A stretch of DNA of 64,000 bases from Pseudomonas sp. TH15 (GTDB lineage Bacteria; Pseudomonadota; Gammaproteobacteria; Pseudomonadales; Pseudomonadaceae), in NCBI RefSeq assembly GCF_016651105.1, contig NZ_JAEKEL010000001.1:1323501-1387500 (forward strand). The letters run 5' to 3'. Positions 28,482 to 37,731 of this stretch are shown here, piece by piece (the first letter of the stretch is position 1; each line of letters starts with the position of its first letter). The notes under the pieces are model-generated. The model was given only the letters and a program-made list of their open reading frames with translations. It was not told the DNA's origin and did not search any database. Position numbers and translations under genes: made by a program.

Positions 28482-30410
28482 ATGCACAACACCCTGGAAC
28501 AGGTTTTCGGTTATCCACAGTTTCGACCCGGCCAGGAGGCGGCGGTCAGCGCGGTGTTGGCCGGGCGCTCGGCGGCGGCGATTTTCCCGACCGGCTCGGG
28601 CAAGTCTCTTTGTTATCAATTGCCGGCGTTGTTGCTGCCGCACCTGACACTGGTGGTCTCGCCGCTGTTGGCGCTAATGCAGGATCAACTGGCGTTTCTA
28701 CAGCGCCACGGCATCTCGGCCGGCAGTATCGATTCGGCCCAGAGCCGCGACGACGCCAGTGATGTGATGGCCCGGGCCAAGTCCGGCGAGTTGAAGATTT
28801 TGATGATTTCCGTGGAGCGCCTGAAGAACGAGCGCTTCCGCAATTTCTTGCAGCAAGTGCCGATCTCGCTGCTGGTGGTGGACGAGGCACACTGCATCTC
28901 TGAGTGGGGCCACAACTTCCGCCCTGACTACCTCAAACTTCCGGACTACCAGCGTCAGTTCAACATCCCCCAAGCGCTGCTGCTGACCGCCACCGCGACC
29001 CCCAAAGTGATCGCGGACATGGAGGCGAAATTCGCCATCGCGCCTGAAGATGTGGTGACCACCGGTTTCTACCGGCCGAACCTTAATCTGCTGGTGGAGC
29101 CGGTACGTGGTCAGGACAAGCGCCGACGTCTGGTCGAGTGGATGAGTCAACGCCCCGGCCAGCCGAGCATTGTCTACGTCACCTTGCAGAAAACCGCCGA
29201 ACACATCGCCGAACATCTGGGCCGCAACGGCATCCAGGCCGAGGCCTATCACGCCGGTTTGCCCCACGAGCAACGTGAAGGCATTCAAAAGCGCTTCATG
29301 GGCGGGCAGTCCAATTGCATCGTCGCGACCATCGCCTTCGGCATGGGCATCGACAAGAGCGACATCCGCAACGTTGTGCATTTCGACCTGCCCAAATCCA
29401 TCGAAAACTACAGCCAGGAAATCGGCCGCGCCGGGCGTGATGGGCAGCCGTCCGATTGCCTGGTATTGGCCAACCGCGACAGCATCAACGTGCTGGAAAA
29501 TTTCGTCTACGGCGACACCCCGGAACTGGACGGCATCCGCTGCGTACTCGACGAGTTGCAAGCCTCTACGCCCGAGGGGCAGTGGGAGTTTTTGCTGGGG
29601 CCGTTGGCGGATCAAAGCAACATTCGCCAGTTGCCGCTCAAGACGTTGCTGGTGCAGTTGGAACTGCGCGCAATCATCGCCCCGCGATATGCCTATTACG
29701 CTGAATACCGTTTCAAGTATTTGCAGGAACCGGAGGCCTTGCTTGCGCGTTTCGAGGGCGAGCGCAAGGACTTCGTCGCGGCGATCATCCAGACCTCCAG
29801 CCGCGCACGAACCTGGGCCACGGTGAATTTCGATGCGCTGTATGAACAGCATTCGGCCGAGCGCAATCGGGTGGTCAAGGCACTGGATTACTTCCAGGAA
29901 AAGGGCTGGGTAGAGCTTGAAAGCAAGCAGATGACCGAGGTCTACAGCCTGCTGCAAACCGGTTTTGATGCCCAGGCCTTGAGCGAAGAGCTGCATGCCT
30001 ACTTCACCCGTCACGAACAAACCGAGATCGCCCGGATTCACGCGATGCTTGATCTGTTCGCCACCGACCATTGCCTGGGTTATCGCCTGGCTGAGTACTT
30101 CGGCGACGAAAATGCGCCGCGGCAGTGCGGGCATTGTTCGGTGTGTCACGGGGATGTGGCGCGACTGCCGGCGCCGCCAGAGTTGCCGGCGCTTGTGGAT
30201 AAAAACTTTGAAGCGTTATGCGGCGACTTTATCCACAGGCACGAACAGCACACCGGGCATTTCCCGTCGGCGGAGCGGGTGACGCGGTTTTTGTGCGGGA
30301 TCAGCGTGCCGCTGTTCACCAAACTCAAGGCGCGGACGATTCCGGGGTCTGGTGCGCTTGAGGATTACCCATATGCCGAAGTGCGGGAGTGGGCGCAAGC
30401 GCATCTCTGA
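28482..30410 (+). CDS. RecQ-family ATP-dependent DNA helicase
   Basis: This 642-residue superfamily 2 helicase has motif I PTGSGKSLCYQLPAL (about residues 37-51), motif II with the RecQ aromatic loop VDEAHCISEWGHNFRPDY, motif III LLTATATP and motif VI QEIGRAGRDG. A zinc-binding CGHCSVC region follows near residue 547. The middle region after ~350 differs from canonical RecQ and no HRDC domain is evident, so it may be a second RecQ-like enzyme and not RecQ itself. It would unwind DNA 3'-5' in repair or recombination. Confidence 0.88.
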   Translation: MHNTLEQVFGYPQFRPGQEAAVSAVLAGRSAAAIFPTGSGKSLCYQLPALLLPHLTLVVSPLLALMQDQLAFLQRHGISAGSIDSAQSRDDASDVMARAKSGELKILMISVERLKNERFRNFLQQVPISLLVVDEAHCISEWGHNFRPDYLKLPDYQRQFNIPQALLLTATATPKVIADMEAKFAIAPEDVVTTGFYRPNLNLLVEPVRGQDKRRRLVEWMSQRPGQPSIVYVTLQKTAEHIAEHLGRNGIQAEAYHAGLPHEQREGIQKRFMGGQSNCIVATIAFGMGIDKSDIRNVVHFDLPKSIENYSQEIGRAGRDGQPSDCLVLANRDSINVLENFVYGDTPELDGIRCVLDELQASTPEGQWEFLLGPLADQSNIRQLPLKTLLVQLELRAIIAPRYAYYAEYRFKYLQEPEALLARFEGERKDFVAAIIQTSSRARTWATVNFDALYEQHSAERNRVVKALDYFQEKGWVELESKQMTEVYSLLQTGFDAQALSEELHAYFTRHEQTEIARIHAMLDLFATDHCLGYRLAEYFGDENAPRQCGHCSVCHGDVARLPAPPELPALVDKNFEALCGDFIHRHEQHTGHFPSAERVTRFLCGISVPLFTKLKARTIPGSGALEDYPYAEVREWAQAHL

Positions 30411-30429
30411 CGGTTGAAACATGGCCAAT

Positions 30430-30518
30430 GTGGGAGCGGGCTTGCTCGCGAAAGCGGTATGACAGTCCGCAATGATGTCGACTGGCAATCCGTCTTCGCG
30501 AGCAAGCCCGCTCCCACA
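30430..30518. repeat. REP pair, 'GGGCTTGCTCGCG' flavour
   Basis: Inverted REP units at about 30430-30452 and 30494-30518. Confidence 0.9.
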
Positions 30519-30646
30519 GGGATCTGCGGTGTTTGCGGCACCGCATCCATCTGCTGAATGTTGCTCATCACAGGAATAAATTTCAAAAAAGCGCGGCAGC
30601 TGACTATGGTGAAGGCTGTCTTTGGATCGCCAACAAGAGAACAACA

Positions 30647-31873
30647 ATGAGCCAGACGCCGTTCAATATTCAGCGCGCCGCCGTGATCGGCGCGGGCACC
30701 ATGGGCCGGGGGATTGTCATGTGCCTGGCCAACGCCGGGTTGCCGGTGCAATGGGTCGATAACAATCCGCAGATGCTTGAACAGGCGCTGGCTGCTGTCG
30801 CCGACACCTACGCCCACAACGTGCGTCAGGGCCGGATCGATCAGGCCGAAGCAGACGCCCGCATTGCACGAGTGACCAGCGCGGCCGATTACGCGGCGAT
30901 CTGTGATGTCGATCTGGTGATCGAAGCGGTGTACGAAAACCTCGAGCTGAAGCAAAAAATCTTCCGTGAGCTGGATGGCCTGCTCAAACCCCAGGCGATC
31001 CTGGCCAGCAACACCTCGGCGCTGGACATCGACGCGATTGCCGCTGCCACTCGCCGCCCGCAACACGTCTTGGGCCTGCACTTCTTCAGCCCGGCGCACA
31101 TCATGAAACTGCTTGAGATCGTCCGCGGCGCGCAAACCGCTCCGGCGGTGCTCGACGCCGCGCTGGCGCTGGGCAAACGCATGGGTAAGGTCAGCGTGGT
31201 ATCCGGTAACTGCCATGGTTTCATCGGCAATCGCATGCTCAATACTTACGTGCTTGAGGCGCGCAAAATGCTGCTTGAGGGGGCGTTTCCTTATCAAGTG
31301 GATGCTGCGCTGCAAGGTTTCGGGTTCGCCATGGGGCCGTTCCGCATGTACGACGTGGTCGGCATCGATCTGGGATGGCGTGCCCGGCAACTGGCCGGCA
31401 AAGGGCAGGATGCGCCGCAAGTTCAGATAGAAAACCGGCTGTGCGAGCTGGGACGGTTTGGCCAGAAGAGCGGCGACGGTTACTACCACTATGAGCCGGG
31501 CAGTCGGCAGGCTGAGCACGATGTGGCGGTCGATGCGCTGGTGCTGGAAGTCAGCGAGGGGTTGGGCTTCCAACGCCGCGAGATAAGCCCTCAGGAGATC
31601 CTGGAGCGCAGCTTGCTGGCACTGGTCAACGAAGGGGCGAAGATCCTTGAGGAAGGCATTGCCGGATCGGCCCATGACATTGATCTGGTTTACCTCAATG
31701 GCTATGGCTTCCCGGCGGACAAGGGCGGGCCGATGGCCTGGGCGGATCAGCAAGGGTTGGCGGATATTCACCAGCGGTTGCTGGCGTTAGAGACCCGGCA
31801 GGGTGATCAGTGGAAACCGGCGCGGTTGATTGGGGAGTTGGCGGCGGTGGGTAAGGGGTTTGCTGATCGTTAA
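30647..31873 (+). CDS. 3-Hydroxyacyl-CoA dehydrogenase
   Basis: This 408-residue NAD-dependent enzyme has an N-terminal Rossmann motif VIGAGTMGRGIVMCLANAG (about residues 13-31). The catalytic histidine lies in GLHFFSPAHIMKLLEIV, and VVSGNCHGFIGNRML (about 186-200) precedes two C-terminal dimerisation domains. It oxidises L-3-hydroxyacyl-CoA in beta-oxidation-type pathways. Unlike FadB it has no hydratase domain. The ATG at 30647 follows CAAGAGAACAACA. It is flanked by REP pairs and appears to be a single-gene unit. Confidence 0.92.
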   Translation: MSQTPFNIQRAAVIGAGTMGRGIVMCLANAGLPVQWVDNNPQMLEQALAAVADTYAHNVRQGRIDQAEADARIARVTSAADYAAICDVDLVIEAVYENLELKQKIFRELDGLLKPQAILASNTSALDIDAIAAATRRPQHVLGLHFFSPAHIMKLLEIVRGAQTAPAVLDAALALGKRMGKVSVVSGNCHGFIGNRMLNTYVLEARKMLLEGAFPYQVDAALQGFGFAMGPFRMYDVVGIDLGWRARQLAGKGQDAPQVQIENRLCELGRFGQKSGDGYYHYEPGSRQAEHDVAVDALVLEVSEGLGFQRREISPQEILERSLLALVNEGAKILEEGIAGSAHDIDLVYLNGYGFPADKGGPMAWADQQGLADIHQRLLALETRQGDQWKPARLIGELAAVGKGFADR

Positions 31874-31894
31874 GTCTGGCGGCGCTGCTGACAC

Positions 31895-31960
31895 CTTCGC
31901 GAGCAGGCTCGCTCCACAGGAGAGCGCATTTTCAAATGTCGGAGCGAGCCTGCTCGCGGA
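31895..31960. repeat. REP pair, 'AGCCTGCTCGCG' flavour
   Basis: Inverted REP units at about 31895-31918 and 31938-31960, slightly degenerate. Confidence 0.85.
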
Positions 31961-32017
31961 GGTCACGCCACGGTTTTAAATTAGACTCGCCAAACTTTCT
32001 TGAGGAATCGCAGATCG

Positions 32018-32452
32018 ATGTCCAGCCCGATGCCCCAACGCACCGACTACCCGCACTTCCAGCCCATTACCACCCGCTGGCACGACAACGACGCCTACGG
32101 TCACGTCAATAACGTCACCTACTACAGCTTCTTCGACACGGCAGTGAACACTTACCTGATCGAAGTCGGTGGCCTGGATATTCATGACGGTGAAGTCGTG
32201 GGTTTTGTGGTGAGTTCGGCCTGCGATTATTTCGCGTCCATCGCCTTCCCGGATCGCATCGAGATCGGTCTGCGGGTCGGTAAGCTGGGCACCAGTTCGG
32301 TTCAGTACGAACTGGCGGTGTTTAAGCAAGGTGAAGATGAAGCCTGTGCGGCCGGGCGTTTCGTGCATGTGTTCGTGGATCGGGCGAGCAATCAGCCGGT
32401 GCCGATTCCTGCACAGTTGCGTCAGGCGCTGGAGCGTTTGGTGGTGGAATAA
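32018..32452 (+). CDS. Hotdog-fold acyl-CoA thioesterase (YbgC/4HBT type)
   Basis: This ~144-residue protein has the 4-hydroxybenzoyl-CoA thioesterase signature [27 protein letters not shown] (about residues 17-43), in which the Asp of WHDND is the likely catalytic residue. GAGGAA lies 11 bases before the ATG at 32018. A second ATG at 32030 is an alternative start. Located after a beta-oxidation dehydrogenase, it may hydrolyse an acyl-CoA from the same pathway (inference). Confidence 0.85.
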   Translation: MSSPMPQRTDYPHFQPITTRWHDNDAYGHVNNVTYYSFFDTAVNTYLIEVGGLDIHDGEVVGFVVSSACDYFASIAFPDRIEIGLRVGKLGTSSVQYELAVFKQGEDEACAAGRFVHVFVDRASNQPVPIPAQLRQALERLVVE

Positions 32453-32461
32453 AGCAAAAAA

Positions 32462-32513
32462 ATCGCAGCCTACGGCAACTCCTACAGGTGTAGGTGCTGC
32501 CACAGGCTGCGAT
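32462..32513. terminator. Hairpin between convergent thioesterase and glycine-zipper genes
   Basis: ATCGCAGCCT at 32462-32471 pairs with AGGCTGCGAT at 32504-32513. Imperfect T-rich and A-rich runs on either side would suit a bidirectional terminator. The stem type (CGCAGCCT...AGGCTGCG) also recurs in pseudomonad genomes as a repeat (from memory). Confidence 0.65.
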
Positions 32514-32542
32514 CTTTCGATCTACCTGTCGCCAATCAGCTA

Positions 32543-33028
32543 TCAGCGGTGGCGATAGTAGTTGTGATGCTTGCGATGCCCATAGGCATGACCACGGTGA
32601 CGACGGTCGTCATCACGGTAGTAGCGACGATCATCATGGCCACGATACGAACGACGATCATCTTCGCGGCTCGAGTTGCCCATGTAGTTACCCAGCGCGC
32701 CACCCGCACCGCCGCCGGCTGCGGAGCCGATCAGGCTGCCGGTGGTGCCGCCCATGCTGCGGCCGACCACGTTACCGCCGGCTGCGCCCAACGCACCGCC
32801 GATGGCGGCTTGGCCACGGCTGTGTCTGTCGGCGCCAACGGCACTACCACCGGCACCGCCCAAGGCCGCGCCAATGGTGGAACCTGTATTGCCGCCTAGT
32901 GACTGACCGACGACCGAGCCCAAAACCCCGCCCAATGCGCCGCCCACACCTGCTTCAGCAGTGCCTCCAGCAGAAGCGAAACCACTGGCCAGGCTAAGGG
33001 ACAACAAGAGAATCGAGGAGAACTTCAT
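32543..33028 (-). CDS. Exported glycine-zipper protein with basic His/Tyr/Arg-rich tail
   Basis: This 161-residue protein has a signal peptide (MKFSSILLLSLSLASGFASA). About 95 residues dominated by glycine-zipper repeats follow (VGGALGGVLGSVVGQSLGG and related), which probably pack as membrane-associated helices. From about residue 120 a charged tail rich in Asp/Arg then His/Tyr (RRHRGHAYGHRKHHNYYRHR) begins. Glycine-zipper proteins are often outer-membrane or envelope-stress proteins. The tail might bind metal or polyanions (inference). GAGG precedes the ATG. Confidence 0.8.
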   Translation of the reverse strand: MKFSSILLLSLSLASGFASAGGTAEAGVGGALGGVLGSVVGQSLGGNTGSTIGAALGGAGGSAVGADRHSRGQAAIGGALGAAGGNVVGRSMGGTTGSLIGSAAGGGAGGALGNYMGNSSREDDRRSYRGHDDRRYYRDDDRRHRGHAYGHRKHHNYYRHR

Positions 33029-33185
33029 AGAGGAACCTCAAGGGGATGACGGCGCGATCCTGAGGCTGTGTCATAGTTGTGACAATCGAAATCCGACGAG
33101 TAACACGACTTGTACACAATTCTATAAGTTACTGTTTTTAGGGCGGAACTTAAGTATTTTTCGCCAGTCTTTAGTTACTTCGGAT

Positions 33186-33216
33186 AGGCCGTTTCAATGC
33201 AGAAACGGCCTTTTTT
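33186..33216 (+). terminator. Rightward intrinsic terminator with no gene before it
   Basis: GGCCGTTTC / GAAACGGCC flank a short loop and are followed by six Ts. No coding gene on the + strand precedes it; the nearest gene reads the other way. It could end a small RNA starting somewhere in 33060-33150. Confidence 0.85.
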
Positions 33217-33268
33217 GTGGGCGATTGGAAAGTACAAGTGCGCAGAGATGTATTGAATGTCCTACCGC

Positions 33269-33353
33269 TTTCGCGAGCAGGCTCGCTCCCACAGTTGACC
33301 GCGTTCATACCAATGAACCGCGATCCAATGTGGGAGCGAGCCTGCTCGCGAAA
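33269..33353. repeat. REP pair, 'AGCCTGCTCGCG' flavour
   Basis: Inverted REP units at about 33269-33293 and 33330-33353, downstream of the oxidoreductase gene. Confidence 0.9.
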
Positions 33354-33373
33354 GGGCCAGTGGAAGCGCCCGG

Positions 33374-35722
33374 TTAAGCAGATTTGGCCATAATCAGCCC
33401 AGTCTCGCTCGCCATTTCCAACCGAATCGCCACAAACTTCGACGTCGGTGTATGGCTGCCATCCCCGGTACTTTCCAGTGGCACCAGCGGATTCACTTCC
33501 GGGTAATACGCGGCGGCCTGCCCGGCAGGAATATCAAACGCCAGCAGCGTGAAGCCCTTCACCCGACGCTCACGGCCATCGTCCCAGATCGAAACGATGT
33601 CAGCCTTTTGCCCCGGTTTGAACCCCAGGCGAATGATGTCGGCTTCGTTCACAAACAACACGTCCCGCTGACCCTTCACCCCGCGATAACGGTCATCAAG
33701 ACCATAAATCGTGGTGTTGTACTGATCGTGGGAACGCATCGACTGCATGATCAGATCCGGCAAAATACCCGTGGCGCGCGTGCGCTCATGAACCAGATCC
33801 TTGGGCAGGATGTTCGGGCGGAAATTGGCCCGCCCCGACGGGGTGTTCCACTTGCGGGCACCGGCACTGTTGCCGAGGTAGAAACCACCCGGATTCTTCA
33901 CCCTCTCGTTGAAGTCGCGAAAGCCCGGAATGGTGTCGGCGATCAGGTCGCGGATGCGTGCGTAATCGGCCACCAGCCAGTTCCAGTCCACCGGTTTGCT
34001 GCCCAGGGCCGCGGCAGCGATGCCGGCAATGATCGCCGGCTCCGAGCGCATCTGGTTCGACAGCGCCTGCAACTGACCGTTGGAGGCGTGAACCATGCTG
34101 AACGAGTCTTCCACGGTCACCGCTTGCGGGCCTTCGGTCTGGATGTCGATGTCGGTTCGGCCCAGGCACGGCAGGATCAGCGCGTCTTTACCGTGAGCCA
34201 GGTGGCTGCGGTTGAGCTTGGTGCTGATCTGCACGGTCAGGTCGCAATTGCTCAAGGCCTGGAACGTGCGTGGGCTGTCCGGGGTGGCTTGGGCGAAGTT
34301 GCCGCCCAGACCGATGAATACTTTCGCGCGGCCATCGGCCATGGCGTGAATCGCTTCGACCACGTTGTGGCCGTTTTCACGCGGCACCTTGAACTGGAAG
34401 CGTCGCTCCAGGGAATCGAGGAACGCCACCGGCGGACGCTCGTTGATGCCCATGGTCCGGTCGCCCTGCACATTGCTGTGGCCACGCACCGGGCAAAGGC
34501 CTGCGCCCGGCCGGCCGATGTTGCCGCGCAGCAGCATCAGGTTGGCGATTTCCTGGATGGTCGCTACCGAGTGGCGGTGTTGGGTGATGCCCATCGCCCA
34601 GCACATGATGACGTTCTTGCCCTTGGCGTACATGCGCGCCGCTTGCTCGACTTCCACCAGGGTCAGGCCGGACTGCTCGACGATCTGCGCCCACGGCGTG
34701 TCGTCGATGGCGCCCAGGTATTCCAGCACGTTGGCGCTGTGTTCATTGAGGAAGTCGTGATCGAACACCGAAGGCTGGCCGGTCTGCTGCGCTTCGCGCT
34801 CCCAGTGCAGCAGGAATTTCGCCATGCCGCGCATTAGCGCCATGTCGCCGCCCAACGCAGGTCGGAAGTACGCAGTGTTGGTCGGTTTGTCACTGTTGGT
34901 GAGCATTTCAATCGGATGCTGCGGATGCTGGAAGCGTTCCAGGCCACGCTCTTTGAGCGGGTTGACGCACACCACTTGGGCGCCGCGTTTCACCGCTTCA
35001 CGCAGGGGTTCGAGCATCCGTGGGTGGTTGGTGCCGGGGTTCTGGCCCCAGACAAAAATCGCATCCGCATGTTCGAAATCGTCGAAGGTCACGGTGCCTT
35101 TGCCGACGCCGACACTTTGCGCCAACGCCACACCGCTGGCTTCGTGGCACATGTTCGAGCAGTCGGGGAAGTTGTTGGTGCCGAAAGAACGCACGAACAA
35201 CTGATAGAGGTACGCCGCTTCGTTGCTGGCGCGGCCCGAGGTGTAGAACTCGGCCTGATCCGGGCTCGACAGCCCTTGCAGGTGTTTACCGATCAGGGCG
35301 AAGGCGTCTTCCCAGCTGATTGGTTTGTAGCGATCGGTTTCGGCGTCGTAGCTCATCGGCTCGGTCAAGCGGCCCTGATACTCAAGCCAGTAGTCGCTCT
35401 GATCCAGCAGCGAACTGACGCTGTGCTTGGCGAAGAACGCCGCGTCTACACGGCGTTTGGTCGCTTCCCAGTTCACTGCTTTGGCGCCGTTCTCGCAGAA
35501 CGCCACCATGCCGGCTTCCTTGGAATCGCCCCAGGCGCAACCGGGGCAGTCGAACCCGCCGTTCTTGTTGGTTTTGAGCATCATGCGCAGGTTTTTCAGC
35601 GCGTTGTCGCTGGTCAACCAGGCCCGGGCAACACTGGCCAGCGCGCCCCAGCCACCGGCCGCGCCTTTATAGGGCTTGTAACGGGGGACGGGTTTCTGGT
35701 CGGCTTGTTGATGTTGGCTCAC
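33374..35722 (-). CDS. FdhF/YdeP-family molybdopterin oxidoreductase
   Basis: This 782-residue protein resembles formate dehydrogenase alpha subunits of the YdeP group. The N-terminal cysteines (FDCPGCAWGD, then a later FCENG) form a shortened Fe-S-like motif. A cysteine occupies the usual Sec/Cys position in SNMCHEASGVAL (about residue 190). Mo-bis-MGD blocks include FVWGQNPGTNHPRM and GGNFAQATPDSP, and the C-terminal cofactor domain follows. The GTG start at 35722 overlaps the fdhD stop (GTGA), giving coupling. YdeP is linked to acid resistance in E. coli, and the substrate is not established. Confidence 0.9.
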   Translation of the reverse strand: MSQHQQADQKPVPRYKPYKGAAGGWGALASVARAWLTSDNALKNLRMMLKTNKNGGFDCPGCAWGDSKEAGMVAFCENGAKAVNWEATKRRVDAAFFAKHSVSSLLDQSDYWLEYQGRLTEPMSYDAETDRYKPISWEDAFALIGKHLQGLSSPDQAEFYTSGRASNEAAYLYQLFVRSFGTNNFPDCSNMCHEASGVALAQSVGVGKGTVTFDDFEHADAIFVWGQNPGTNHPRMLEPLREAVKRGAQVVCVNPLKERGLERFQHPQHPIEMLTNSDKPTNTAYFRPALGGDMALMRGMAKFLLHWEREAQQTGQPSVFDHDFLNEHSANVLEYLGAIDDTPWAQIVEQSGLTLVEVEQAARMYAKGKNVIMCWAMGITQHRHSVATIQEIANLMLLRGNIGRPGAGLCPVRGHSNVQGDRTMGINERPPVAFLDSLERRFQFKVPRENGHNVVEAIHAMADGRAKVFIGLGGNFAQATPDSPRTFQALSNCDLTVQISTKLNRSHLAHGKDALILPCLGRTDIDIQTEGPQAVTVEDSFSMVHASNGQLQALSNQMRSEPAIIAGIAAAALGSKPVDWNWLVADYARIRDLIADTIPGFRDFNERVKNPGGFYLGNSAGARKWNTPSGRANFRPNILPKDLVHERTRATGILPDLIMQSMRSHDQYNTTIYGLDDRYRGVKGQRDVLFVNEADIIRLGFKPGQKADIVSIWDDGRERRVKGFTLLAFDIPAGQAAAYYPEVNPLVPLESTGDGSHTPTSKFVAIRLEMASETGLIMAKSA

Positions 35723-36558
35723 GCTTGATTCTCCATCGCTGGGCTGTAGACCCGCGGTGCACTTTTCTGCGGCAGGTGGATGAGATTGAGGTTGTGGCGA
35801 CGGGCCCATTGCACGGCAAGGCCCGTGGGCGACGACAGGCTGACGAGGGTTTGAATCCCTGCGCGCAGCACTTTCTGGATCAGTTCGAGGCTGCAACGGC
35901 TGGTGACAATCGCCAGGCCGCCAGCCGTCGGGATGTTCTGGCGGATCAACCCGCCGATCAGCTTGTCGAGGGCGTTGTGCCGGCCGATGTCTTCACGGCC
36001 CAGCAGCAACTCGCCCTGGCCATTCATGAACACCGCCGCATGCACCGCGCCGCAATGCTGGCCCAGCGGCTGGAACGCGCCGATACGCTGGCGCAGGCCA
36101 TCGAGCCATTCGGCGGGTGGCAACGGTGCGCCGGGCAATACTTTGAGGTTGGGCAGTGCTTGCTCGACCGCTTCCACGCCACAGAGCCCGCAGCCGCTGG
36201 TGCCGGCCAGTTGCCGACGTTGCTGCTTGAGGTTCCAGAAAGCGCGGTTGGCGATGGTCACTTGCGCGTACTGCGCCGAGCCTGAGCCGCTGAGTTGCAG
36301 GTCATAAATGTCGGTTGCGTCTTCGATGATGCCGCTGCCGAGGCTGAAGCCGACGATAAAGTCTTCAAGATCGGTCGGGGTGACCAGCATCACAGCCTGG
36401 CTGATGCCATTAAAGGCAATCGCCAAGGCGACTTCCTCGGCCAGCGCGGTGCTGTCCGATTCCGTGTATTGGAGCGTGCTGTAGCTGTAGGTCTGGCTGG
36501 CGGCGGGCGCGGGCGTTTCGAGGGCGGGCGCCGCGCAGACTGGGCGCTTGGCGTTCAT
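35719..36558 (-). CDS. fdhD: FdhD sulfurtransferase for formate dehydrogenase
   Basis: This 279-residue FdhD protein carries the active-site CGLCG motif (about residues 122-126). It also has LEDFIVGFSLGSGII, GREDIGRHNALDKLIGG and IVTSRCSLELIQKVLRAGI. It transfers sulfur from IscS to the molybdenum cofactor of formate dehydrogenases. Coupling to the downstream oxidoreductase by a four-base overlap indicates that the latter needs sulfurated Moco. It follows the LysR-type gene in the same direction, with an inverted repeat in its leader. Confidence 0.93.
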   Translation of the reverse strand: MNAKRPVCAAPALETPAPAASQTYSYSTLQYTESDSTALAEEVALAIAFNGISQAVMLVTPTDLEDFIVGFSLGSGIIEDATDIYDLQLSGSGSAQYAQVTIANRAFWNLKQQRRQLAGTSGCGLCGVEAVEQALPNLKVLPGAPLPPAEWLDGLRQRIGAFQPLGQHCGAVHAAVFMNGQGELLLGREDIGRHNALDKLIGGLIRQNIPTAGGLAIVTSRCSLELIQKVLRAGIQTLVSLSSPTGLAVQWARRHNLNLIHLPQKSAPRVYSPAMENQA

Positions 36559-36585
36559 GGGGCATCACCGACGGTTTGGACAGCT

Positions 36586-36643
36586 TTAGGGGCGTTCTTA
36601 ATTGGTTTGCGCAGCGTGGAAACTCATTGAGAACGCCCCCTAA
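36586..36643 (-). promoter_or_regulatory. Inverted repeat in the fdhD leader
   Basis: TTAGGGGCGTTCT at 36586-36598 is complementary, apart from one extra C, to AGAACGCCCCCTAA at 36630-36643. The pair lies 28-85 bases upstream of the fdhD start and downstream of the LysR-type gene. It could be an operator pair, a leader stem or part of a weak terminator. Confidence 0.5.
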
Positions 36644-36706
36644 GACTAGGCGCGTCAACATGTCGCGTCTAATCGCTAATACTGATCCGCCGATAGATGC
36701 CGTCGA

Positions 36707-37594
36707 TCAAGACTCTATCAGCGATTTCTGATAAATCGCGAAACAGGCTTCCGCCAAGGCTGAACGCGGGGCGCTACGGCGCATGATCAGCCCCAGCCGG
36801 CCGAGGGTTTGAGCGTTTTCGATAGGTTGTAGGCGCAGGTGGTCGGTAAGGTTTTCGAGGCCGCCGTCCAACGGCATCACGGCGCAGCAGAACCCTCCGT
36901 GCACGGCTTGTAACAATTGATGGACCGCATCGGTTTGCAACAACGGCTGTGGCGTCAGCCCGCGGCTGTGGAAGTTGTGGTCGATGGATTGGCGAAAGTG
37001 CATGCCGCTGGTAAGCATTCCCAGGGGCAACTCAATCAGCGACTCCCAACTCAGCGGCGCCTCGCCGAACGTGTAAAAGCGCTGGTCGTAGAGCAACCCC
37101 ATTCGGGTTTGGCTGAAGGCCAGGGAGTCAAAGCGTTCACCGTCGAGACGCTCCAGGTAGGACACGCCGAGGTCCAGCCGATTGTTCGCCAGTTGTTCGA
37201 GGATCTGTTCGGAACTCAGCGCCGAGAGTTCGAAGCGCAGGTTCGGGTGTTCGGCGTGCAGGCGCTGCATTAAAGGCAACGGATCGAAACTCGACAGCGG
37301 CACCACGCCCAACCGCAACGTACCCACCAGATTGCCGCGACAGGCTGCCGCCTCGGCCTGCAAACCGTCATAAGCCGCCAGCACTGTACGAGCCCAGGCC
37401 AGCACCCGCTCGCCCGGTGCGGTGAAGCCTTCAAAGCGCTGGCCGCGATTGACCAGCGGCAGCTCGAGTTCTTCTTCGAGGCTGCGCAGGCGCATGGACA
37501 GGGTCGGCTGAGTGATGTGACAGCGGGCGGCGGCCTGGCCGAAGTGCCGGGTTTCGTCGAGGGCGATGAGGAATTTGAGCTGCTTGATGTCCAT
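36707..37594 (-). CDS. LysR-family transcriptional regulator
   Basis: This 295-residue protein has a winged helix-turn-helix (FLIALDETRHFGQAAARCHITQPTLSMRLRSLEEEL, about residues 9-44) and an effector domain starting GTLRLGVVPLSSFDPLP. It lies directly upstream of fdhD and the FdhF-like gene on the same strand, so it probably regulates that pair and may be co-transcribed with it. The effector is unknown. Confidence 0.9.
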   Translation of the reverse strand: MDIKQLKFLIALDETRHFGQAAARCHITQPTLSMRLRSLEEELELPLVNRGQRFEGFTAPGERVLAWARTVLAAYDGLQAEAAACRGNLVGTLRLGVVPLSSFDPLPLMQRLHAEHPNLRFELSALSSEQILEQLANNRLDLGVSYLERLDGERFDSLAFSQTRMGLLYDQRFYTFGEAPLSWESLIELPLGMLTSGMHFRQSIDHNFHSRGLTPQPLLQTDAVHQLLQAVHGGFCCAVMPLDGGLENLTDHLRLQPIENAQTLGRLGLIMRRSAPRSALAEACFAIYQKSLIES

Positions 37595-37731
37595 CTTCGC
37601 TCCAGGGCGCGGTTAGGGCGGGGATTTTAGCGCTTGCGGCGGATCGACGTCATTGGTCGGGTTGGAACCGAGTCTTGCAACCTTGGTCTAGGCTTTTGCG
37701 TCTGGAAACTAAACCCCAAGGAGAGTGCACC

